From Clostridia bacterium (GTDB lineage: Bacteria; Bacillota; Clostridia; Christensenellales; Borkfalkiaceae), in the NCBI GenBank assembly GCA_017468085.1, contig JAFUJR010000010.1:1-64000 (forward strand): a stretch of DNA of 64,000 nucleotides. Direction: 5' to 3'. This document shows, piece by piece, positions 6,905 through 15,672 of this stretch. The notes beneath the pieces were generated by a model, which saw nothing but the letters and a program-made list of their open reading frames with translations, had not been told where the DNA came from and did no database searches. The position numbers and the translations under genes are program-made. The number at the start of each line of letters is the position of its first letter. Position 1 is the stretch's first letter.

Positions 6905-8869
6905 ATGGAATTTAAATTACATTCGCCGTTCGCCCCGACGGGGGATCAGCCGCAGGCGATTGAAAAGCTGACGGAAGGGGTTTTGGACGGCGTCCGCACC
7001 CAAGTCCTCGTCGGCGTAACGGGGAGCGGCAAAACCTTTACGATGGCGAACGTCATCAAAAACGTCAACCGTCCCACCCTCGTTATCGCGCACAACAAGA
7101 CGCTTGCCGCGCAGCTTTGCAACGAGTTTAGGGAGTTTTTCCCCGAAAACCGCGTGGAATATTTCGTTTCTTATTACGATTATTATCAGCCCGAAAGCTA
7201 CATTCCGTCCACCGATACTTATATCGAAAAGGATTTGAGTATGAACGACGAGATAGACAAGCTGCGCAACAGCGCGACGGGCTCTTTGATGGAACGAAAG
7301 GACGTGCTTGTGGTGGCGTCCGTTTCCTGCATTTACGGGCTTGGCGCGCCCGAAGAATATTTCCGTCTGTCCCTTTCCTTACGCCCCGGCATGGAATGGG
7401 AACGGAACGCGCTTATGCGCAAGCTCATCGAATTGCAGTATTCCCGTAACGATACCGATTTCAAGCGTTCGACTTTCCGCGTGCGCGGCGACAGCTTGGA
7501 AATTTTCCCCGCGTCCAACTCCGAGGTGGCAATCCGCCTCGAATTCTGGGGGGATGAAATCGAAAAAATTTACGAGGTGGAGGCGTTGACGGGCAATAAG
7601 ATTAACGAGCTGGCGCACGTCGCCATCTTCCCCGCAAGCCAATACGCGGTGGGCACGGAGAAATTGAAAAGCGCGCTTGCGATGATCGAGGAGGATTTAA
7701 AGGGGGAAGTACGCGCGTTTGAGGAGGACGGAAAGATCCTCGAAGCGCAACGGTTAAAACAGCGCACCGAGCACGACCTTGAAATGATGCGCGAGATCGG
7801 GTATTGCAGCGGCATTGAAAATTACAGCCGTTATTTCGACGGCAGAAAGATAGGACAGCCTTCCTTTACCTTGCTCGATTATTTCCCCTCGGGCGAATTT
7901 TTGGTGTTTATCGACGAAAGCCACATGACCATTCCGCAAATCCGCGCGATGTACCACGGCGACCTTTCCCGTAAGAAAAATTTGGTGGAATACGGCTTTC
8001 GTATGCGCGCCGCGTTCGATAACAGACCGCTCACTTTTGACGAGTTTGACGCGCGTGTGCCGCAGATGATCTGCGTTTCCGCCACCCCTGCGCCGTATGA
8101 ATTAGAGCAGGCAGGTCAGCGCGTAGAACAGCTCATCCGTCCGACGGGCTTGCTCGACCCGATCATCGACGTAAAACCGACCAAGGGGCAGATAGACGAC
8201 CTGCTCGGCGAAATCAAAAATACGGTAAACGAGGGGGGCAGGGTCTTGATCACCACCCTCACCAAGCGTATGGCGGAGGAGCTTACCGACTATTTAAAGG
8301 AACACCAAATCAAGGTCAAATATATGCACAGCGACGTGGATACCTTAGAGCGTATCGACATCGTAAACGGACTTCGCCTCGGCGAATTTGACGTGCTTTG
8401 CGGCATTAATCTGCTCCGTGAGGGCTTGGATTTGCCCGAGGTCAAACTGGTGGCGATTTTGGACGCGGACAAGGAAGGCTTTTTGCGCAGCGACACCGCG
8501 CTTATCCAAACGATAGGCAGAGCGGCGCGTAACAGCGAGGGGCGTGTGTTGATGTATGCGGACGTGATAACGGACAGTATGAAGCGCGCGATAGGCGAAA
8601 CCAACCGCCGCCGTAAAATTCAGGACGAATACAACAAGGCGCACGGCATTACGCCCAAGACGATCATCAAAGAGGTAAAATCCACCTTGAATATCACCAA
8701 AAAGAGGACGGACGAGGATATTAAGATGCAGGATATCCCCGACGAGATCGAAAAGCTGAAAGCGCTTATGAAGGTGGCAAGCGGACAGCTCGACTTCGAG
8801 CGCGCGATTGAGATTCGTGAAAAAATAGCACAGCTTAAAATGAAGCTGCACAAGGCAATGAAGAAGTAA
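6905..8869 (+). CDS. uvrB: Excinuclease ABC subunit B
   Basis: A 654-residue DNA-damage verification helicase of nucleotide excision repair. Walker A is [13 protein letters not shown] near residue 40. The beta-hairpin that clamps DNA is seen as [20 protein letters not shown], and the DESH box in [16 protein letters not shown]. Helicase motifs V-VI read [10 protein letters not shown] and QTIGRAARN. The C-terminal UVR domain (about residues 617-651) reads [17 protein letters not shown] and contacts UvrC. The start is the ATG at 6905 after AAGGAGGGG. uvrA begins 57 bp downstream in the same orientation, so they are likely co-transcribed. Confidence 0.97.
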   Translation: MEFKLHSPFAPTGDQPQAIEKLTEGVLDGVRTQVLVGVTGSGKTFTMANVIKNVNRPTLVIAHNKTLAAQLCNEFREFFPENRVEYFVSYYDYYQPESYIPSTDTYIEKDLSMNDEIDKLRNSATGSLMERKDVLVVASVSCIYGLGAPEEYFRLSLSLRPGMEWERNALMRKLIELQYSRNDTDFKRSTFRVRGDSLEIFPASNSEVAIRLEFWGDEIEKIYEVEALTGNKINELAHVAIFPASQYAVGTEKLKSALAMIEEDLKGEVRAFEEDGKILEAQRLKQRTEHDLEMMREIGYCSGIENYSRYFDGRKIGQPSFTLLDYFPSGEFLVFIDESHMTIPQIRAMYHGDLSRKKNLVEYGFRMRAAFDNRPLTFDEFDARVPQMICVSATPAPYELEQAGQRVEQLIRPTGLLDPIIDVKPTKGQIDDLLGEIKNTVNEGGRVLITTLTKRMAEELTDYLKEHQIKVKYMHSDVDTLERIDIVNGLRLGEFDVLCGINLLREGLDLPEVKLVAILDADKEGFLRSDTALIQTIGRAARNSEGRVLMYADVITDSMKRAIGETNRRRKIQDEYNKAHGITPKTIIKEVKSTLNITKKRTDEDIKMQDIPDEIEKLKALMKVASGQLDFERAIEIREKIAQLKMKLHKAMKK

Positions 8870-8926
8870 AAAAACGGCGTTACAAGTACCCATGTACGAG
8901 GTGAACGCAGATAATAGGACGAAACT

Positions 8927-11743
8927 ATGCAAGAAAAAATTATCGTTAGAGGCGCAAAAGAGAATAATTTAAAAAACGTAACGGTGGAGATTCCGCGCAA
9001 CAAGCTTACCGTTTTGACGGGGCTTTCGGGGAGCGGTAAGTCCACGCTCGCGTTCGATACCATTTTCGCGGAGGGGCAAAGGCGGTACGTAGAGAGCCTT
9101 TCCTCCTATGCCCGTCAATTTTTGGGGCAGATGGAAAAACCGGACGTAGAGAGTATCGAAGGGCTTTCCCCCGCCATTTCTATCGACCAAAAAACCACCT
9201 CTCGCAACCCCCGCTCCACGGTGGGGACGGTAACGGAAATTTACGATTATTTCCGTCTTTTATTCGCGCGCGTCGGTACGCCGCACTGTCCGAAATGCGG
9301 CAGGGAAATCCGCCGTCAAACGGTGGATGAGATTTGCGACCATATCATGGCGATGCCCGAGGGGAGTAAGATCCTCGTCAACGCCCCCGTCGTTCGCGGC
9401 AGAAAAGGGGAATACGTCAAGGAGCTTGCCTCGTACAAAAAGAGCGGCTACGGGAGAGTAAAAATCGACGGCATCGTATACGATTTGCAGGAAGAAATCA
9501 AGCTGGAAAAGAATATCAAGCATAACATTTCCGTCGTTGTGGATAGACTCGTCGTTAAGCCCACCATTCAAAAGCGGCTTACGGACAGCTTGGAGGCGGC
9601 GCTCAAACTTGCAGCGGGACTTGTGGTGATCGATTGCGACGGAAGGGAGGATTTGTATTCCGTCAACTACGCCTGCCCCGACTGCGGTATTTCGCTTGAA
9701 GAAGTAGAACCGAGAATGTTCTCGTTCAACACCGTTTACGGCGCTTGTCCTACCTGTTCGGGTTTGGGCTTTAAGGCGTTCGTTGACCCCGACCTCATCT
9801 GTCCCGATAAAACCAAGACTCTGCGCGAGGGCGCGATGAAGGTAACGGGCTGGAATTTGGGCTCGACGTCTATGGCGCTGATGGAAATGTCCGCGCTTGC
9901 CAAAGCGTATAATTTTTCTTTGGACGTACCCGTAAAGGATTTGCCCGAGGGAATATACGACGTGTTGATGTACGGAAGCGATCACGCAGTAGAAATGCAT
10001 TACAATACCCGTTCTTTTTCGGGCAGCTTTAAAAAGACGTGGGAGGGGTACGTTAATAATTTGCAACGCCGTTATGCCAACACCACCTCGGACGGCGTAA
10101 AAGCGGATATCGAACGCTTAATGCGCAACGCGCCTTGCGACGGCTGTAACGGAAAACGACTGAAAAAAGAGGCGCTCTCCGTCCGTATCGACGGCAAAAA
10201 TATTTGGGAAGTTTGCGAAATGTCCATCGACAACATTTATGTGTTTATGGACAAGCTTTTGACCAAGCTGACGCCCACCGAGCACCTCATCGCGGACGCT
10301 ATCATCAAAGAAATCAACAATCGCCTCGGCTTTTTGCGGAACGTGGGGCTCAATTATCTCACCTTGACCCGTTCGGCAGTTACTCTTTCAGGCGGCGAAA
10401 GCCAGCGTATCCGTCTTGCTACCCAAATCGGCAGTGCGTTGACGGGCGTCTTGTATATCTTGGACGAACCGAGTATCGGTCTGCACCAACGCGACAACGA
10501 AAAACTGCTCAATTCCTTAAAAAATCTGCGCGATATCGGCAATACGCTCATCGTCGTTGAACACGATGAGGACACCATGCGCGCGGCAGATCATATCGTG
10601 GATATCGGCCCGAAGGCGGGGGTGCACGGCGGCGAAGTGGTCGCAAGCGGCAATTTGGAAGAGGTGATGAACGAACCGCGCTCCATCACGGGCGATTATT
10701 TGGCGGGCAGAAGAAAAATCCGTACGCCCGAGGTGCGCAAAGCCCCCGACGGCAGATGGATGAAGTTGTACGGCTGTCGTCAAAATAACCTCAAAAATAT
10801 CAACGTGGATATACCCGTCGGCTTGATTACGGCAGTAACCGGCGTTTCGGGGAGCGGTAAATCCAGCCTTGTCAACGAAATTATTTATCCCTTGCTCGCC
10901 AACACGCACAACGGCGCAAAGCATAAGCAGGGCAATTACGACAAAGCGGAGGGCGTGGAATACTTTGATAAAGTAATCGCCATCGACCAATCGCCGATTG
11001 GCAGAACGCCGCGCAGTAACCCCGCCACGTACACGGGCGTGTTCAACGCCATTCGCGACTTGTTTGCAATGACCCCCGACGCAAAGGAGCGCGGTTATAA
11101 ATCGGGCAGATTTTCCTTTAACGTTTCGGGCGGGCGGTGCGAGCATTGCTTTGGCGACGGTATCATCAAAATCGAAATGCATTTCTTGCCCGATATCTTC
11201 GTGCCTTGCGAGGTCTGCGGCGGGAAGCGGTACAACCGCGAAACGCTCGAAGTCAAATATAAGGGCAAAAGTATTGCCGACGTCTTGGATATGACCGTGG
11301 AGGACGCGTGCGAGTTCTTCGCGCCCGTTCCGTCCATTTACAACAAAATCAAGACCCTCAACGACGTGGGTTTGGGGTATATCAAGCTAGGGCAAAGCTC
11401 AACCACTCTTTCGGGCGGGGAGGCGCAACGCGTGAAGCTCGCCACCGAGCTTGCCAAGCGCTCGACGGGCAAAACGGCGTATATCTTGGACGAGCCGACG
11501 ACGGGCTTGCACAGCTACGACGTGGACAAGCTGATTAAGATATTGCTTAAACTCCGCGAGGGCGGCAACACCGTCATCGTCATCGAGCATAATTTGGACG
11601 TCATCAAAACGGCGGACTATATTATCGACCTTGGCCCTGAGGGGGGCGACGGCGGCGGTACGGTGCTTTGCGAGGGTACGCCCGAGGAAGTGGCAAACGT
11701 CGCGCAAAGCTATACCGGGCAATTCTTGAAAAAGATACTCTAA
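8927..11743 (+). CDS. uvrA: Excinuclease ABC subunit A
   Basis: A 938-residue damage-recognition ATPase with two ABC modules. First Walker A: GLSGSGKSTLAFDT near residue 33; second: GVSGSGKSSLVNEI near residue 639. Both signature sequences are present (TLSGGESQRIRLA and TLSGGEAQRVKLA), each followed by a Walker B (LYILDEPSIGLH; AYILDEPTTGLH). Zinc-finger cysteine pairs are visible as CPKCGREI, CPDCGIS...CPTC, and CEHCFGDG...CEVCGG. Length is normal. It follows uvrB after a 57-bp gap and is closed by a strong terminator. Confidence 0.97.
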   Translation: MQEKIIVRGAKENNLKNVTVEIPRNKLTVLTGLSGSGKSTLAFDTIFAEGQRRYVESLSSYARQFLGQMEKPDVESIEGLSPAISIDQKTTSRNPRSTVGTVTEIYDYFRLLFARVGTPHCPKCGREIRRQTVDEICDHIMAMPEGSKILVNAPVVRGRKGEYVKELASYKKSGYGRVKIDGIVYDLQEEIKLEKNIKHNISVVVDRLVVKPTIQKRLTDSLEAALKLAAGLVVIDCDGREDLYSVNYACPDCGISLEEVEPRMFSFNTVYGACPTCSGLGFKAFVDPDLICPDKTKTLREGAMKVTGWNLGSTSMALMEMSALAKAYNFSLDVPVKDLPEGIYDVLMYGSDHAVEMHYNTRSFSGSFKKTWEGYVNNLQRRYANTTSDGVKADIERLMRNAPCDGCNGKRLKKEALSVRIDGKNIWEVCEMSIDNIYVFMDKLLTKLTPTEHLIADAIIKEINNRLGFLRNVGLNYLTLTRSAVTLSGGESQRIRLATQIGSALTGVLYILDEPSIGLHQRDNEKLLNSLKNLRDIGNTLIVVEHDEDTMRAADHIVDIGPKAGVHGGEVVASGNLEEVMNEPRSITGDYLAGRRKIRTPEVRKAPDGRWMKLYGCRQNNLKNINVDIPVGLITAVTGVSGSGKSSLVNEIIYPLLANTHNGAKHKQGNYDKAEGVEYFDKVIAIDQSPIGRTPRSNPATYTGVFNAIRDLFAMTPDAKERGYKSGRFSFNVSGGRCEHCFGDGIIKIEMHFLPDIFVPCEVCGGKRYNRETLEVKYKGKSIADVLDMTVEDACEFFAPVPSIYNKIKTLNDVGLGYIKLGQSSTTLSGGEAQRVKLATELAKRSTGKTAYILDEPTTGLHSYDVDKLIKILLKLREGGNTVIVIEHNLDVIKTADYIIDLGPEGGDGGGTVLCEGTPEEVANVAQSYTGQFLKKIL

Positions 11744-11760
11744 AAACAACGGGAAATATA

Positions 11761-11798
11761 AAAACGGAGCTACCGTGTACGCGGTGAGCTCCGTTTTT
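11761..11798 (+). terminator. Terminator after uvrA
   Basis: AAAACGGAGCT / AGCTCCGTTTT is an 11-bp stem with an inner ACCG...CGGT pairing, followed by T residues. Confidence 0.9.
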
Positions 11799-11843
11799 AT
11801 CTAAAATAGCACAATAATATGTGCGCTCGGCATAGTATGTTAT

Positions 11844-12359
11844 ATGCGAATTATCGAATATAACAGAGAGGCGGTTTTAGCGTATGCGCGGAAATGGGCG
11901 TTTGCGCGCAATCCGCAATATTACAATTTTGACAGACTTGGCGGCGACTGCACGAATTTTGCTTCACAGTGTTTGTTTGCCGGTTGCGGCGTCATGAATT
12001 TTACGCCCACCTTCGGTTGGTTTTATCAAAGTCTAACCAGCCGCGCGCCTGCTTGGACGGGGGTGGAATATTTTTATAATTTCCTCGTCGGCAACGGATT
12101 GGAAACGGGCACGGGCGTTGGAATTGGCGGCGGCAACGGCCCGTTCGCAATCGAAACGGATATTTCGGGTTTACAGGTGGGGGATTTTGTACAGCTTGGC
12201 AGGCTGACGGGAGATTTTTACCATACCCCCGTGGTGGTGGGATTTGAAAACGGAGAGCCCCTGCTCGCCGCGCATACCTACGACGCATTTGGTCGAAAAT
12301 TGTCGAGCTATTCTTTCGACAAATTACGCTGTTTGCACGTGTTGGGGGCGAGGAAGTAG
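11844..12359 (+). CDS. Putative amidase-domain protein (amidase_6 type)
   Basis: A 171-residue protein with the features of the PF12671 putative amidase domain: an N-terminal YNREAVLAYARKWA helix, GGDCTNFASQCLFAGG-like catalytic Cys region (here GGDCTNFASQCLFAGC), and a later H in FYHTPVVVGFE and LAAHTYDAF. This NlpC/P60-like fold is often found in proteins acting on cell walls or on poly-amide substrates in sporulating Firmicutes. There is no signal peptide, so the protein would act in the cytoplasm or be released some other way. No strong ribosome binding site precedes the ATG at 11844; the N-terminus is nevertheless typical of the family. Confidence 0.75.
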   Translation: MRIIEYNREAVLAYARKWAFARNPQYYNFDRLGGDCTNFASQCLFAGCGVMNFTPTFGWFYQSLTSRAPAWTGVEYFYNFLVGNGLETGTGVGIGGGNGPFAIETDISGLQVGDFVQLGRLTGDFYHTPVVVGFENGEPLLAAHTYDAFGRKLSSYSFDKLRCLHVLGARK

Positions 12360-12696
12360 GCGGTTTTAACTGCCCAACGGCGCATACGTCAAAATCCGCC
12401 GCTCGAAAAAAGGGGAAACGCCCCGATTGGGGGAAACCGCATATCTCGGAAAGTGCATACGCCCCGTGAGAGGGGAAACGGGCGGTAGGGGAATCAAAAA
12501 AACGGAATCATGGTAAAAAATTATACTTGCGGTTAGCCCCATTTGTTCGTTTTGACAAAAAGGGAGAAAAATCGCGTAAAAATATATGCGGTTACCCCCA
12601 TATCTTGCTTTTTTATCTCCTTTTCAAACAAGTGCATAAAACCGCAAATTACCTCACCCCATGTACGCGTTGAATATCCATTTTTCGACAAAAAGA
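12360..12696. other. Gene-free stretch with short repeats
   Basis: No gene could be supported. The stretch holds a direct repeat TGCGGTTAGCCCCAT (12528-12542) and TGCGGTTACCCCCAT (12587-12601), two GGGGAAACG words, and a GTACGCGTTGAA word at about 12663 shared with 6299 and 13499. It looks like decayed repeat material. Confidence 0.4.
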
Positions 12697-12721
12697 CCCC
12701 GTTGCCAAATCGGCAACGGGG
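12692..12721 (-). terminator. Terminator of the cysteine hydrolase gene
   Basis: A 10-bp perfect stem CCCCGTTGCC / GGCAACGGGG (12697-12706 and 12712-12721); on the minus strand it is followed by TCTTTTT. Confidence 0.85.
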
Positions 12722-12739
12722 TGCTTTCCGTTTTTTATA

Positions 12740-13249
12740 TCAATCGAGTACTTCGCATTGGCACATACGCATCGTTTGCAGGGCGGCGAGGTGGTTTTCC
12801 TTTGTCGTACCTGCGCACAGTTTTCCGTTCACCTTGACGGTCAAGGCGGGGAATTTCGCCTTTAAAATCAAGGCGTTGGAAACCACGCAGATGTCCGTGC
12901 AAGTGCCGACGAGTTCCACTTCGTCATAAGCGCAAAGCATATCCCAGCCAAGATAGCCGAAAGTGGGTTTGTCCAAGATCAGAGCGTTTCGTTTTTCAAG
13001 CGCCGATAAAATTTCGGGGACGATTTGCCAGCCGTCCGTGTTTTTAATACAATGTGCGACGGGCAATTTTTTTCCCTCGGGCGAGGAAAGGTAATCTTCG
13101 CCGTGCGTATCGCGCGTGGCGATCACGTCGCCTGCAAAATCCGCGACGCGCGCCGCAATGGGCGCAACGATTTTTTGCGCGTCCGCATTGGCGAGTGCGC
13201 CCGAAACGAAGTCCTTTTGCATATCGATTACAATAAGTGCTTTTTTCAT
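12740..13249 (-). CDS. Isochorismatase-family cysteine hydrolase, nicotinamidase-like
   Basis: A 169-residue protein. The catalytic triad is visible: Asp in VIDMQKDF (residue 9), Lys in DKPTFGY, and the nucleophile Cys in GTCTDICVVSNAL. DTH (in ATRDTHGEDYL) and the His of PVAHCIKN supply the Asp-His-His metal site that marks nicotinamidases within this superfamily; isochorismatases lack it. It therefore probably converts nicotinamide to nicotinate in NAD salvage, though related amidases are possible. The start at 13249 follows AAGGAG. The frame continues upstream only through a dispersed repeat element. Confidence 0.8.
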   Translation of the reverse strand: MKKALIVIDMQKDFVSGALANADAQKIVAPIAARVADFAGDVIATRDTHGEDYLSSPEGKKLPVAHCIKNTDGWQIVPEILSALEKRNALILDKPTFGYLGWDMLCAYDEVELVGTCTDICVVSNALILKAKFPALTVKVNGKLCAGTTKENHLAALQTMRMCQCEVLD

Positions 13250-13260
13250 AATTTTCTCCT

Positions 13261-13385
13261 TAAAACAGACGTATATACGTCGCATTTCGGCGTTGCCACT
13301 CCGCGCGGTTTGGTTACGTACGTCTATGTACGCTCCCTGCACCGTGCTCACGGCGCCTTGAACTGCTCGTATCTCCTCCGTTTTA
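13261..13385. repeat. Dispersed fold-back element, type A, copy 1
   Basis: About 125 bp starting TAAAAC and ending CCGTTTTA, with inner words CGCATTTCGGCGTTG, GTACG...GTACGCTCCCTGC and CGCCTTGAACTGCTCGTATCTC. The same order of words occurs at 18621, 50979 and 53305. The ends are complementary, so the element can fold into a long imperfect hairpin. This copy lies 5' of the cysteine hydrolase gene. Confidence 0.75.
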
Positions 13386-13404
13386 TCATTCTCAACGGGC
13401 AACG

Positions 13405-13450
13405 TAAAATCTTCGCATTTCGGCGTTGTCGCTCCGCGCGGTTTGGTTTT
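13405..13450. repeat. Partial type A element
   Basis: A fragment repeating the first third of the neighbouring element (CTTCGCATTTCGGCGTTGTC followed by GCTCCGCGCGGTTTGG). It probably arose by duplication or nested insertion. Confidence 0.6.
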
Positions 13451-13529
13451 TATGACGAACGCTACGGAGCTATTTTTTTTCTTAAAAACGAAGGGGCATG
13501 TACGCGTTGAAAATATTTTCGCTTCGAAA

Positions 13530-14078
13530 TCAAAGCTCTAAATAATCAAACATACCGCCCGTTTCCAAGTCCTTCCAGGAAAGGGCGTTATCCTCAAATA
13601 CAATATAGGCATGAGGGGTTTCGTCCTTGGGCAGAGCCACCGAGCCGCAGTTGATATACAGCGCGCCGTTTTCCAATTCTTTGTTGCAGGGGTTGTGGAA
13701 ATGCCCGTTCAAAAGCAAATCGCCCTTTTGTAAAAGGGGGAGGTTTTCCGCGTTATATAAATGTCCGTGCGTGAGGAAAAGCTTGCGCCCGTTCGCTTCC
13801 AAAAGGGCGTAATCCGCCATCATGGGAAATTCCAGCACCATTTGGTCTACCTCGCTGTCGCAGTTGCCGCGCACGCAGAGGAGCTTGTCCTTGACGGCGT
13901 TCAGCATGGTAAACACTTTTTTGGGCGAGTAGTCGTCGGGGAAATCGTTGCGCGGACCGTGATAGAGCAAATCTCCAAGCAAAACGAGTTTATCCGCGCC
14001 CTCGTTTTCAAATTCTTCCAAAAGCCGTGCGCACCAATACGCCGAACCGTGTATATCCGAGGCAATGAGTAGCTTCAT
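13530..14078 (-). CDS. yfcE: YfcE-family metallophosphodiesterase
   Basis: A 182-residue calcineurin-like phosphoesterase. Metal-binding motifs run in the usual order: ASDIHGS near the N-terminus, LGDLLYHGPRN, RGNCDSEVD, THGHLYN and NGHFHNPCN, with the closing NCGSVALPK. These match the YfcE/MJ0936 group of small phosphodiesterases. The physiological substrate of the family is not settled. The start at 14078 follows AAGGAG. The MDR-type dehydrogenase gene lies just upstream in the same direction. Confidence 0.85.
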   Translation of the reverse strand: MKLLIASDIHGSAYWCARLLEEFENEGADKLVLLGDLLYHGPRNDFPDDYSPKKVFTMLNAVKDKLLCVRGNCDSEVDQMVLEFPMMADYALLEANGRKLFLTHGHLYNAENLPLLQKGDLLLNGHFHNPCNKELENGALYINCGSVALPKDETPHAYIVFEDNALSWKDLETGGMFDYLEL

Positions 14079-14138
14079 AAAAATTCTCCTTATGAAAAGC
14101 TCGATTTCCGAGCGAGGAAACCGAGCGCAGAATTATGG

Positions 14139-15137
14139 TTAAAATATAAATTTCACGATATCGAATTGTTCGGGCAAAGCGCCGCTGTTTTCGTACGATT
14201 CCGTTTGTTTTTTAAGCAAAGCGGGCAATTCTTCCTCGCGATAACTACGGAAGGGGAATTCCGTAAAGCTCACCGCCTTGTTTGCAAGGATATTGATCGC
14301 CGTCGAAACAAATTCGCGGCTTTCGGTGATGCCTTTGATGGTTACGTTATTCTTCATCGCATATTCCAAGTTGACTTGCAAACTCTTACTCATCAGCGAA
14401 CAGAACGCCACGTAAGAATCGCGTTTGACAAGGGGGAAGATAATGGCGGGGTCGCAACGGTTTGCGTATGCAAGATATACCGCGCCGTCTGCAAGTTTAC
14501 CGCCCGTGATGCTAAGTACGTTGTGTTTCAAGGTGTCGTCGTTGGGGTAGGTGTAGTAAATGCCGCTCTTTTTCGCGCGCGCCAAACGCTCTGCATTGTT
14601 GTCCGCAAGAATGGGTACGGCGCGATGATAAATGAGGATTTGACACAGAATATTCCCGTACAAGCCTCCGCCGAGCACGAGGATGTGCTGTCCTGCTTCA
14701 ACGTGCATTTCCTCCACGACGTGTTCCGCCAAGGCAACGGCGTCGATCAAGAACGCCGCTTCGTCAGAAACGGAGGGGGGCAGGGGGTATACGTCGTTTA
14801 TGCCCGCCAACACGAAATCGCGGTAAAAGCCGTCGACGGTTTCGCCTGCGATACGCAGTCCGTCGGGCGCAAGCTCGTCTTCCGTTACGCCGGCAAGGTA
14901 GACGCGTTCGCCTTTATGGATAAAGGAATTTTCGTCTGCTTCCGTAACTTGGCCGATTGCAAATCTGCCGGGGATAAAGGGCGCTTTGACCTTCAAAGAG
15001 CCGTTATATACGGCTACGTCCGTTTCGGAAATCAGCGCTTTGGTGATTTTTACTTTGACTTTATCGTCAGAACGCTTTAAATCGGGCGCGGTTACGCGTT
15101 GTATATTGTGCGGATAAGCTAATTGCCAGACTTTCAT
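14139..15137 (-). CDS. MDR-superfamily (alcohol dehydrogenase-like) oxidoreductase
   Basis: A 332-residue protein with the medium-chain dehydrogenase layout: an N-terminal GroES-like domain (residues about 20-140, with IPGRFAIGQVTE in place of the usual GHE zinc motif) and a Rossmann domain whose dinucleotide loop is LVLGGGLYGNILCQILI near residue 165. The catalytic-zinc Cys and His-Glu of classical alcohol dehydrogenases are not apparent, so it may be zinc-independent or divergent. The start at 15137 follows AGGTG; the upstream extension lacks a start signal. Substrate unknown. Confidence 0.7.
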   Translation of the reverse strand: MKVWQLAYPHNIQRVTAPDLKRSDDKVKVKITKALISETDVAVYNGSLKVKAPFIPGRFAIGQVTEADENSFIHKGERVYLAGVTEDELAPDGLRIAGETVDGFYRDFVLAGINDVYPLPPSVSDEAAFLIDAVALAEHVVEEMHVEAGQHILVLGGGLYGNILCQILIYHRAVPILADNNAERLARAKKSGIYYTYPNDDTLKHNVLSITGGKLADGAVYLAYANRCDPAIIFPLVKRDSYVAFCSLMSKSLQVNLEYAMKNNVTIKGITESREFVSTAINILANKAVSFTEFPFRSYREEELPALLKKQTESYENSGALPEQFDIVKFIF

Positions 15138-15263
15138 AATTAAAAGACACCTATTCCGTATGGGATATTGACGAAAAGCAGTTCCGTCGCACACGGATAA
15201 AACAAGTATACTCTATTTTTAGCGAATTTGCAAGTATTTTTTATAAATTCGCGTTAAAAACAG

Positions 15264-15292
15264 TTGACGAGGGAAAAAAAAAGGGTTATAAT
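15264..15292 (+). promoter_or_regulatory. Sigma-A promoter of rpmE
   Basis: TTGACG (15264-15269), 17-bp A-rich spacer, TATAAT (15287-15292). Confidence 0.8.
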
Positions 15293-15333
15293 TGTTAGGC
15301 ATAAAGAAAAAAACGAACAGCGAGGTGAAAATA

Positions 15334-15537
15334 ATGAAAGCTGATATCCATCCCAAATATCACGAAGTAACTGTAACTTGCGCTTGTGGAGCTACTTTCA
15401 AAACGGGCACGACGAAAGACGGCGACGTTCTTAAAGTAGATATTTGCAGCAATTGCCATCCTTTCTTCACGGGCAAGCAGAAGTTGGTTGATACCGGTGG
15501 ACGTGTCGATAAGTTCAAAAAGAGATATGGTCTTTAA
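15334..15537 (+). CDS. rpmE: 50S ribosomal protein L31
   Basis: A 67-residue ribosomal protein. It starts [14 protein letters not shown] and carries two cysteine pairs (CAC and CSNC), so it is the zinc-binding C+ form rather than the cysteine-free form used under zinc starvation. [20 protein letters not shown] is the standard L31 C-terminal half. The start at 15334 follows GAGGTG. Next come two hairpins and the YqhQ-PrmC gene. Confidence 0.95.
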   Translation: MKADIHPKYHEVTVTCACGATFKTGTTKDGDVLKVDICSNCHPFFTGKQKLVDTGGRVDKFKKRYGL

Positions 15538-15549
15538 TTGGTAAAACGG

Positions 15550-15618
15550 GGCTTTAGGACGTCAGTCCTAAAGCCTTCTTCTATTTTGGGCAGGTTTGAC
15601 CTGCCCAAAATAGAAGAA
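15550..15618 (+). promoter_or_regulatory. Two consecutive perfect hairpins between rpmE and the YqhQ-PrmC gene
   Basis: Hairpin 1 has an 11-bp stem (15550-15560 with 15565-15575, GTCA loop) followed by a pyrimidine-rich CTTCTTCTATTTT run. Hairpin 2 has a 20-bp perfect stem (15576-15595 with 15599-15618, 3-nt loop), and its 5' arm includes that same run. Hairpin 1 could act as a weak terminator for rpmE while hairpin 2 hides its U-tract, or the pair could be an RNA-processing site. Confidence 0.6.
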
Positions 15619-15672
15619 AAGGATTTGTCCTACAAATCAATGCATAACGTTAATACTGACAAGGTAACAAAT

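Noticed and set aside
15538..15672. Earlier in-frame start for the YqhQ-PrmC protein
   Set aside because: The frame is open, but it runs through two perfect hairpins and lacks a ribosome binding site; the family-like N-terminus begins at 15673.
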